Under the pieces are notes generated by a model. That model did no database searches. It worked only from the letters and a program-made list of their open reading frames with translations, and was not told where the DNA came from. A stretch of DNA of 17,510 nt from Actinomycetota bacterium. GTDB taxonomy: Bacteria; Actinomycetota; Thermoleophilia; Gaiellales; Gaiellaceae. Location of the stretch: the NCBI GenBank assembly GCA_005883245.1, contig VAXT01000166.1, positions 1 through 17,510 on the forward strand. The letters run 5' to 3'. Position 1 is the stretch's first letter. Each line of letters opens with the position of its first letter. Shown piece after piece: positions 1 to 5,128 of the stretch. The position numbers and the translations under genes are program-made.

Positions 1-1071
1 CCACGGCGCGTGCCTGACTACCAGCCGGCTCAGCTCGATCAACTGTGCGCGACCGGAGAGCTCGTGTGGGCCGGTGCAGGGCTCGACCGCGTGGCGGTCT
101 ACTTTCGCGAGGACGCTCCCGTCCTGGGACGGCTCGCGGCCGCGGAACCGCCCGAAGGCGCCGAGCACGACCGGATCCGCGAGGTGCTGGCCCACGGCGC
201 CGAGTTCTGGTTCGACCTGCTCGCCGCTGCGGAGCTCGAGGCCGAGCAGGCGCTCCCGGCTCTCTGGGACCTCGTCTGGGCCGGCGAGGTGACGAACGAC
301 GCCTGGACGCCGCTGCGGGCCGGTCGCCGCTACGGAGTGCCCCGCCCGGAGCGTCGCCCGCGCCGATTCTCGCGCCGTCGCTCCACAGGAATCACCGCCA
401 CCCAGGGCCGCTGGTCGCCGACCGATCGCCTTTTCGGCCATGCCCCGGGACCTCGTCCCGGGACAGGTCCGGATCGGCGGGCACTGGCCGAGCTCCTGCT
501 CGAGCGGCAGGGGATCGTCACGCGCGACGGCGTCCGCGGCGAGGGGATCGTCGGCGGGTACGGCGCCGTCTACGGCGAGCTCAAGGCGCTGGAGACGCTC
601 GGGCTCTCGCGGCGCGGCTACTTCGTCGAGGGCCTGGGCGGAGCCCAATTCGCGCTCGGCGGCGCGGTCGAGCGGCTCCGCGAGCTCCGTCCGAAGGAAG
701 GTGAGGAGCCGGATGCGCTCGTGCTCGCGGCGGCGGATCCCGCGCAGCCCTACGGAGCGGCGCTTCCCTGGCCGAAGCTGTCGGGCGGTCGCGCCGCCCG
801 AGTTGCGGGTGCGCACGTAGTCCTGCTCGGCGGCGAGGCGGCGCTCTTCGTCGAGCGCGGCGGCCGATCGATCGTCTCGCTTCGGCAGCCCGACGAGGAA
901 TGGCTGCGCCCCGCCCTGGCCGCCCTCGTCGAGCACGTGAAGACGATGCGCGGCAAGCGGCTCGCGGTCGAGCGCTTCGACGGCCAGCCGGTCGCCGAGA
1001 CCGACCTGATGGCACTCCTGCTCGAAGCCGGCTTCATCGCCGGCCCACGTCGAGCGGTCCTGCGGCCCTAG
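1..1071 (+). CDS. lhr: Lhr-family ATP-dependent DNA helicase, C-terminal part (5' end outside window)
   Basis: The reading frame is open from the first base, so this is the 3' end of a longer gene; the GTG at 10 is unlikely to be the true start. Lhr proteins are large superfamily 2 helicases that act in DNA repair. None of the helicase motifs lie in the visible part. What is seen is the late Lhr C-terminal region: a segment beginning LVWAGAGLDRVAVYF, a GRWSPTDRLFG linker, and a winged-helix-like block with ALAELLLERQGIVTR, GGYGAVYGELKALE and RRGYFVEGLGGAQFAL, which is highly characteristic of long Lhr proteins. An unusual Pro/Gly/Arg-rich stretch (APGPRPGTGPDR) in the linker is encoded by a nested palindromic repeat at 447-472. 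The stop codon shares a CTAG with the convergent VOC gene. Sure of the family; the full length cannot be judged. Confidence 0.9.
   Translation, partial: PRRVPDYQPAQLDQLCATGELVWAGAGLDRVAVYFREDAPVLGRLAAAEPPEGAEHDRIREVLAHGAEFWFDLLAAAELEAEQALPALWDLVWAGEVTNDAWTPLRAGRRYGVPRPERRPRRFSRRRSTGITATQGRWSPTDRLFGHAPGPRPGTGPDRRALAELLLERQGIVTRDGVRGEGIVGGYGAVYGELKALETLGLSRRGYFVEGLGGAQFALGGAVERLRELRPKEGEEPDALVLAAADPAQPYGAALPWPKLSGGRAARVAGAHVVLLGGEAALFVERGGRSIVSLRQPDEEWLRPALAALVEHVKTMRGKRLAVERFDGQPVAETDLMALLLEAGFIAGPRRAVLRP
447..472 (+). repeat. Nested palindromic repeat, copy 1 (inside lhr)
   Basis: The core is the palindrome GTCCCGGGAC (455-464), with GGGACC plus two bases on its left and A plus GGTCCGG on its right. 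Bases 444-451 and 455-462 form a perfect 8-bp stem (CCCGGGAC/GTCCCGGG) around a 3-base loop. The 26 bases match the copy at 12442-12467 (reverse strand) at 23 positions, counted by hand. In the protein it encodes the linker residues APGPRPGTGP, so it sits where an insertion would be tolerated. Confidence 0.75.
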
Positions 1072-1436
1072 GCCTGCGTGACGTGGAAGAACACACCGTC
1101 GAGGTCGCGCAGGAGCGCCGAGCGGCCCCACGGCTTCTCACGAGGCTCCCAAACCGCAGTGGCTCCGGCGTCGATCGCCCTCGCGAACACGGCTTCGACG
1201 TCGTCGACCGCGAAGTCGAGCTCGAACCCGCTGGGCAGCCCAGCGGCCTCGTTGCGGTGGAACGAAAGGTCGAGGTGCCGCTCGACGTGGTCGTGCGCGG
1301 CGAACCCGATCCCCGCTTTGAGCTCGCCGTAGGAGCCGTCCTCGTCGAAGTGGTCCAGCTCCGCCCCGACGACGCGCTCGTAGAAGGCGAGCGAGCGGGC
1401 GACGTCTTCGACGAACACGATCACGGAAACGGCCAT
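1068..1436 (-). CDS. VOC / glyoxalase-fold protein
   Basis: A 122-aa protein with the two-module architecture of the vicinal oxygen chelate superfamily (glyoxalase I, bleomycin resistance, dioxygenases). Module one begins MAVSVIVFVEDVARSLAFYERVVGAE, the usual paired-strand and helix start; module two begins near residue 70 (GFELDFAVDDVEAVFARAIDAGATAVWEP) and ends DLDGVFFHVTQ, a typical VOC C-terminus. Length is normal for a single-chain two-module member. The substrate cannot be told. The ATG start overlaps the stop of the upstream membrane-protein gene by one base (TGATG), indicating translational coupling. Its TAG stop and the lhr TAG stop on the other strand share the palindrome CTAG (1068-1071). 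Some larger frames run through this locus, but the VOC domain begins exactly at this ATG. Confidence 0.85.
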   Translation of the reverse strand: MAVSVIVFVEDVARSLAFYERVVGAELDHFDEDGSYGELKAGIGFAAHDHVERHLDLSFHRNEAAGLPSGFELDFAVDDVEAVFARAIDAGATAVWEPREKPWGRSALLRDLDGVFFHVTQA

Positions 1437-1861
1437 CAGCGGGCGAGCGTACCGAGGACTTTGCCGAATACGACGTGTCGAAGGGTGGCTTGGCCGAAAG
1501 CACGGAAGCTGAACAGCTGCTCCACACCCGGCTCGCCTCGCGCGGGGTGGTACCGATCGACGAGCGAGCCCGTCGAGAACAGCATCAGGTGCTCGGCCAG
1601 CGCGAGCTCGAGCGGGAGTCGGCGGCGATCTCTGTCGACGCGTCGCGCAATCTCGTAGTAGACGAGCCCGAAGACCGCGCCGTTCAGCGCGTGGAGGGCA
1701 AAGCCCAGCGGCCGCCAGGCCGGCCCCCGCGTGAACGCCTTCCCGAGCACCGCCACGTCCGAGTAGTCGTGCCGAAACAGACGCCGGTCGACGGGCTCGA
1801 GCGCGCCCCAGACGAGCGCCGCGATCGAGCCTGCTCCCGCTGCGCGCAGCCGAGGAGGCAT
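1436..1861 (-). CDS. Small conserved-looking membrane protein, unknown function
   Basis: A 141-aa protein of no family I can name with certainty. It has a basic N-terminus (MPPRLR), a hydrophobic stretch at about residues 8-20, a second at about 52-70 (LGFALHALNGAVFGLVYYEIARR), and a mixed segment at 85-100 (LELALAEHLMLFSTGSLVDRYHP). The C-terminal part (VEQLFSFRAFGQATLRHVVFGKVLG) is amphipathic. It could be a small inner-membrane protein of the DUF1440-like kind, but that is only a resemblance. It is the first gene of a two-gene minus-strand unit, one base overlapped with the VOC gene. It is divergent from nei2 with just 13 bases between the two start codons. A TAGAGT -10 lies 8 bases upstream of the ATG, so the transcript is probably leaderless. 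Confidence 0.65.
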   Translation of the reverse strand: MPPRLRAAGAGSIAALVWGALEPVDRRLFRHDYSDVAVLGKAFTRGPAWRPLGFALHALNGAVFGLVYYEIARRVDRDRRRLPLELALAEHLMLFSTGSLVDRYHPARGEPGVEQLFSFRAFGQATLRHVVFGKVLGTLAR

Positions 1862-1866
1862 ACGCT
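1861..1866 (+). promoter_or_regulatory. -10 element TACGCT, leaderless promoter of nei2
   Basis: TACGCT is followed by 8 bases and the nei2 ATG at 1875, the spacing expected of a leaderless transcript. The same TACGCTTC octamer precedes the gamma-glutamyltransferase gene at 8113. Its first base is also the first base of the divergent gene's start codon. No Shine-Dalgarno sequence fits in the 13-base gap. Confidence 0.45.
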
Positions 1867-1869
1867 TCC

Positions 1870-1875
1870 ACTCTA
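1870..1875 (-). promoter_or_regulatory. -10 element TAGAGT, leaderless promoter of the 1436-1861 gene
   Basis: On the minus strand TAGAGT is followed by 8 bases and the ATG at 1861. The hexamer fits the actinobacterial TANNNT -10, and a start site about 7-8 bases downstream would coincide with the start codon. Its first base is also the first base of the nei2 ATG. No clear -35 is seen. Confidence 0.45.
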
Positions 1876-2636
1876 TGCCCGAGGGCGACTCGATTCACCG
1901 CGTGGCCCACCAGCTGCAGCCCCTGGTCGGAGAGAGGCTCGAGGTCGAGACGCCGCACCCGCGCGCCCGCGTGACCGGTGTCGCGAGCCGGCTGGACGGG
2001 CGACGGCTGCTCGGCGTCGAGGCAGTCGGCAAGAACCTGCTCCTGCGCTTCGAGGACGGTCTCGTCCTGCGGAGCCACCTCCGGATGAAGGGCCGCTGGC
2101 AGGTTCTGGAGCGGAACGGAGGGAGCACGCGCCGCGGAATGCCGTGGCTCGTCCTGCGCGGCGAGAACGCGGAGGCGGTCCTCTGGCACGGCCCCGTCCT
2201 CGAGCTCGACGATACGCACGTCCGCAGGCTCGGGCCGGACATCCTGGCCGACCCGCCCGATGTCGACGAGATGGTCGAGCGCATCCGCGCCGCCGACCAG
2301 AGCCTCGCGATCGGCGAGGCCGTGCTCGACCAGCGTCTCGTCGCGGGCATCGGGAACATGTGGCGCGCCGAGGCGCTCTGGCGCGCCCAGGTGTCGCCGT
2401 GGAAGCGGCTCGGAGATGTGACGGATGACGAGCTGCGCTCCGTTCTTGCCGAAGCGGCACAGCTGATGCGCCGCTCGCTCGACTCCGGGCTCAGGCAGCG
2501 CGCCGTCTACCGCCAGGCGGGACGCCCGTGCCCGCGCTGCGGCACGCCGATCGCCTCGGGCGGGCAGGGCGACGCGAACCGCCTCGCCTACTGGTGCCCC
2601 AGCTGCCAGGAAGGAGAGACCCCCGGCACCGTGTAA
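1875..2636 (+). CDS. nei2: Endonuclease VIII-type DNA glycosylase/AP lyase (Nei2, Fpg/Nei family)
   Basis: A base-excision repair enzyme that removes oxidised bases and cleaves the abasic site. The 253-aa protein starts MPEGDSIHR: Pro2 is the Schiff-base nucleophile after removal of Met1, and Glu3 is the conserved acid. Lys53 (VGKNLLLRF) is the conserved beta-lobe lysine. GIGNMWRAEALW (158-169) is the helix-two-turn-helix signature. The C-terminal zinc finger has Cys219/Cys222 and Cys241/Cys244. MPEGD with Ser/Thr, rather than MPELPEV, and the finger's W-C-P-S-C-Q ending point to the actinobacterial Nei2 branch rather than Fpg. Length is normal. The start is fixed because Pro2 must follow Met1. 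Lhr and Nei are neighbours in mycobacteria, which supports a shared repair role, though here two inverted genes separate them. Confidence 0.92.
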   Translation: MPEGDSIHRVAHQLQPLVGERLEVETPHPRARVTGVASRLDGRRLLGVEAVGKNLLLRFEDGLVLRSHLRMKGRWQVLERNGGSTRRGMPWLVLRGENAEAVLWHGPVLELDDTHVRRLGPDILADPPDVDEMVERIRAADQSLAIGEAVLDQRLVAGIGNMWRAEALWRAQVSPWKRLGDVTDDELRSVLAEAAQLMRRSLDSGLRQRAVYRQAGRPCPRCGTPIASGGQGDANRLAYWCPSCQEGETPGTV

Positions 2637-2647
2637 GTGACCGGGGT
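2619..2647 (+). other. Possible hairpin across the nei2 stop and the next start
   Basis: ACCCCCGGCAC (2619-2629) can pair with GTGACCGGGGT (2637-2647) around a 7-base loop containing the TAA, giving about 10 pairs with one bulge on each arm. It would bury the GTG start of the next gene. An AAGGAGAG sits just before it (2611-2618), about 18 bases from that GTG. There is no U-tract, so it is not a normal intrinsic terminator. In such GC-rich DNA it could be chance. Confidence 0.3.
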
Positions 2648-3881
2648 GCGCGCACCGCACCTCCATTCTGCCCTGCGCGGCTTCTGCCTCGGCGCTTTTG
2701 CGTTCTTCGGGCGCGAGGTCGAGCAGGGCGCCGAGATCACGTTCGTCTTCGAGGAGCACGGCGCGCGCGGGCGCCCCAAGCTCTACGAGTACCGGCCGCT
2801 CGTCCGCAGCTTCGCCGAGTCCCGAGGCGGTCGGCTGCTCGGACGCGGCGACACGGCGATCGCGCTCGAGGCCCTCGGACGTGAGCCGGCGGCGGCGATC
2901 TTCGCCCGTGCTCACGCGCATGCCCAGTCCGAGCACGCGCTCTTCCGCACCGTCCTGCTGCCGCTCGTCGCCGACGTCGCCGAGGCCTGCGGGGGCTTCG
3001 ACTGGGACGACGACGCTTTCGACCGAGCGTACGCGCAGCTCGAGCAGTCGATGTTCGGAGACGAGCGCGTCTACGCGGCAATCGCCCCGCTCGTCGGGAT
3101 CGAGGCCGGCCAGGCGATCCCGCTCGGCGAGCGCATGCGCGTTCGCCACGCGGCCGACGGTGAGCTGGACGCGCATTGGCCCGATGCGGTGCGGCTCGCG
3201 CCGGAGAGCTTCGGCCGCGAGCCCGACCGGATGTGCGTGCTCGAGCTCGAGCAGCCGATGCCCGCAGGTGGGGGCGAGCCGCCGGATGCTCCTGGCGAGA
3301 TTGCGGACGCCGTGACGGCGCTCCGGCTGGCCACGTGTGGGCCCGTCGCGGCCGGGCCGGTGCTCTTCGAGCGCCTCGATTGGCGCCCCTTCGGCGTTCG
3401 GCCCGTGCTGCCGATCGCCGCGACGCAACCTCCGGGAGAGCCCACACGGCTCGACGTCTTCCGTGGCGAGACCGCGCGCCTGCTGCTCGGCAAGCTCGGC
3501 GCCGCCGAGGACGACCGCGGGCTCGGTGACGCGCTCGACCGCTGGGAGCTCGCGCTTTTCCAGGACGGGTCGTTCCAAGCCGAGCAGCTTCGCTCGTCGC
3601 TCGAGGCGCTGCTCGGAAACGGCGACGGCGCCTGGGCTGCATCGCTGCGCACGGCCGTGCTCCTGGGCGAGACGGGGCGTGAGCGGCAGGACTGCCTGCT
3701 CGTGCTGCGCCGCCTCTGCGAAGGCGTCGCCCGCCCGGAGGCGGCGGATCTCGTTCGGCGCGCGCTCGTCGTTACCGTGACGCGCGGCGACCGCGAGCAG
3801 CTCGTCGCGGAGCTGGACGAGTCGCTCCTCGGAGTCCGGCCGACCCCGTCGAGCCGCGTCGCACAAGCGCTCGCCAGCTGA
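2637..3881 (+). CDS. Unrecognised 414-aa protein, co-transcribed with nei2
   Basis: I do not recognise this protein. Its codon use matches its neighbours and the opposite frames are poorer, so it is a real gene. It is soluble and acidic, with no signal peptide, membrane helix or Cys cluster. The first part (to about residue 75) has a beta-rich look (AEITFVFEEHG, KLYEYRPLVRSF). The middle has helical acidic segments (GGFDWDDDAFDRAYAQLEQSMFGDE). A Pro/Gly-rich linker follows at about 205-220. The rest is helical, with an RLDWRPFGVRPVLPIAATQPPGEPTRLD strand-loop and a DRWELALFQDGSFQAEQLRSSLEALLG helix pair that faintly recalls HEPN-type bundles, but no R-x4-6-H motif is visible. GTG at 2637 directly follows the nei2 TAA in the same frame; GTG at 2646 is an alternative start. 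Confidence 0.7.
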   Translation: MTGVRAPHLHSALRGFCLGAFAFFGREVEQGAEITFVFEEHGARGRPKLYEYRPLVRSFAESRGGRLLGRGDTAIALEALGREPAAAIFARAHAHAQSEHALFRTVLLPLVADVAEACGGFDWDDDAFDRAYAQLEQSMFGDERVYAAIAPLVGIEAGQAIPLGERMRVRHAADGELDAHWPDAVRLAPESFGREPDRMCVLELEQPMPAGGGEPPDAPGEIADAVTALRLATCGPVAAGPVLFERLDWRPFGVRPVLPIAATQPPGEPTRLDVFRGETARLLLGKLGAAEDDRGLGDALDRWELALFQDGSFQAEQLRSSLEALLGNGDGAWAASLRTAVLLGETGRERQDCLLVLRRLCEGVARPEAADLVRRALVVTVTRGDREQLVAELDESLLGVRPTPSSRVAQALAS

Positions 3882-3917
3882 TTCAGACTTGTCACAATCG
3901 CCAGGCCGTCCCGCCGT

Positions 3918-3923
3918 TAGCGT
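3918..3923 (+). promoter_or_regulatory. -10 element TAGCGT before the small acidic protein gene
   Basis: TAGCGT is followed by 7 bases and then GTG at 3931, the leaderless spacing seen elsewhere in this window. A TTGTCA at 3889 is too far away (23-base gap) to be its -35. The motif favours GTG 3931 over the upstream TTG 3889 and GTG 3922 starts. Confidence 0.35.
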
Positions 3924-3930
3924 GGACGCG

Positions 3931-4155
3931 GTGGAGAAGGAGCGAACGATCCTGGAACGGCTCGAGAGGATCGACGGCCTGCGCCGAGACGATGCGCCGG
4001 CGGAGATCCTGCTGGACGAGGTGCGCGCCCTCCTCTCGGACGCCGAGGACTGGGTTCGCGAGGAACATGTGCCGTCCCGCACCGCGGATGCCGTCGAGCG
4101 CGCCGCAGAAGCGCTGGCCGCGGGCGAGGGTGTGCTCGCGTTCCCGCGCGCCTAA
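3931..4155 (+). CDS. Small acidic helical protein, unknown function, upstream of parA
   Basis: From GTG 3931 this gives 74 aa beginning MEKERTILERLERIDGLRRDDAPAEILLDEVRALLSDAEDWVREEH. It is charged, Ala/Glu/Arg-rich, almost certainly alpha-helical, with no membrane segment or signal. TTG 3889 or GTG 3922 would add 14 or 3 residues; the TAGCGT -10 at 3918 favours 3931, since a leaderless transcript would start there. I know of no family. It is followed by an 88-base gap holding the dyads and promoter-like sequence ahead of parA, so it may form its own short transcript. Its position beside parA-ftsZ raises the idea of a partner or regulator, but nothing in the sequence proves it. Confidence 0.6.
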   Translation: MEKERTILERLERIDGLRRDDAPAEILLDEVRALLSDAEDWVREEHVPSRTADAVERAAEALAAGEGVLAFPRA

Positions 4156-4167
4156 CCTGGCGAATCC

Positions 4168-4217
4168 TGTGCGCACATGCGGTTTTGCTGCACAATGAAT
4201 GCGTGCAGGACTGCACG
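4168..4217 (+). promoter_or_regulatory. Operator-like dyads and possible promoter upstream of parA
   Basis: The region holds a perfect 10-bp palindrome TGTGCGCACA (4168-4177), a CTGCACA half-site (4188-4194) and a dyad CGTGCAGGACTGCACG (4202-4217) with 7-bp arms and a 2-base spacer. CACAAT (4191-4196), preceded by TG one base upstream of the box, could be an extended -10. If so, transcription would start at about 4203, inside the last dyad, giving a leader of about 40 bases to the ATG at 4244. Repeated GTGCA-type half-sites around a promoter suggest repressor binding. This is not the ParB parS sequence. Confidence 0.4.
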
Positions 4218-4243
4218 AAGACCGGTCGAAGTGGGGACACGTC

Positions 4244-5128
4244 ATGGGGCTGACGCGCCTTCTTTCGCGACCGCTTACTCGAGAACAGGAGCCCGAGGAC
4301 GCCACACAGGAGTCCGAGGACCAGACGCCGACACCCGAGACCGGCGAGCCGCCGCGCCTGGCGACCGTGATCGCGTTCGCGAACCAGAAGGGCGGCGTCG
4401 CGAAGACGACGTCGACGCTGAACCTCGCCGCGGCCCTCTCCGAGGAGGACTACCGCGTCCTCTGCGTCGACATGGACCCGCAGGGCAACCTGACCATGAG
4501 CCAGGGCCTGAACCCCGACTCGATCGACCGCTCGATGTTCGACGTGCTCGTCCATCGCCTCCCGATCGACAGTGTGATCGAGCACAAGGAGGTCGACCTC
4601 GCCGTCTCGTCGATCGACCTCGCCGGCGCGGAGCTCGCGCTCTCGAGCATGATCGGCCGCGAGCGCGCCCTGGAGAAGGCGCTGGCCGCGGTCAAGGAGA
4701 ACTACGACTACATCCTCATCGACACGCCGCCGTCGCTCGGACTGCTGACGATCAACGCCCTCGTCGCGTCCGACCACGTGATCGTCCCGGTGCAGTGCGA
4801 GTACCTCTCGCTGCGCGGGCTCGTCCAGCTCGAGAACACGCTCTCCATGATCCGCGAGAACCTGAACCCGGACGTGGCGATCATGGGCATCCTGCCGACG
4901 ATGTTCGACCGGCGGACGCTGCACGCGCGCGAGGCGGTCGAGATCCTCGAGGAGAACTTCGGCGACCTCGTCTTCAAGACGCGGATCAAGAAGACGATCC
5001 GCTACGCGGAGGCGCCCGTGAAGGGCACGTCCGTGCTCAAGTACGACCCGACCGGGAAAGCCGCCGATGCGTACCGCGACCTGGCGAAGGAGGTTCTCAA
5101 TGGCGCGAAAGCGCGCCAGCATGCGTGA
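4244..5128 (+). CDS. ParA/Soj-family (MinD/ParA superfamily) ATPase
   Basis: A 294-aa ATPase of the family that positions chromosomes, plasmids and other cargo. The deviant Walker A motif is KGGVAKTT (49-56), with signature Lys49 and P-loop Lys54. DMDPQGNLT (77-84) is the Walker A' region, and YILIDTPPSLG with Asp160 is Walker B. VPVQCEYLSLRGLVQL and the RRTLHAREAVEIL segment are typical of Soj/ParA. It carries an unusual N-terminal extension of about 38 residues: a short MGLTRLLSRPL helix and then an acidic, Thr/Pro-rich stretch. ATG 4244 was chosen because it lies after the dyads; ATG 4199 would add 15 residues. The 3' end overlaps ftsZ by 29 bases, so the two are one operon. I see no parB in the window. 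Its partner may therefore be FtsZ rather than ParB, which is inference. Confidence 0.88.
   Translation: MGLTRLLSRPLTREQEPEDATQESEDQTPTPETGEPPRLATVIAFANQKGGVAKTTSTLNLAAALSEEDYRVLCVDMDPQGNLTMSQGLNPDSIDRSMFDVLVHRLPIDSVIEHKEVDLAVSSIDLAGAELALSSMIGRERALEKALAAVKENYDYILIDTPPSLGLLTINALVASDHVIVPVQCEYLSLRGLVQLENTLSMIRENLNPDVAIMGILPTMFDRRTLHAREAVEILEENFGDLVFKTRIKKTIRYAEAPVKGTSVLKYDPTGKAADAYRDLAKEVLNGAKARQHA
5087..5093 (+). promoter_or_regulatory. Strong Shine-Dalgarno site for ftsZ
   Basis: AAGGAGG lies within the parA coding end, six bases before ATG 5100. It decides the ftsZ start at 5100 rather than an upstream in-frame codon at 5067. Confidence 0.75.

Noticed and set aside
3889..3894. TTGTCA as a -35 for the TAGCGT at 3918
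   Set aside because: The 23-base gap is too long for a normal sigma-70-type promoter.
1437..4082. Very long minus-strand open frame continuing upstream of the VOC gene
   Set aside because: Only the last 122 codons (1068-1436) encode a protein family. The rest is Arg/Ala/Glu low-complexity antisense of nei2 and the 414-aa gene, as expected in GC-rich DNA.
4156..4243. A tRNA or small RNA gene in the gap before parA
   Set aside because: No cloverleaf arms or TTCRANYC-like T-loop could be formed; the repeats are better explained as operator dyads.
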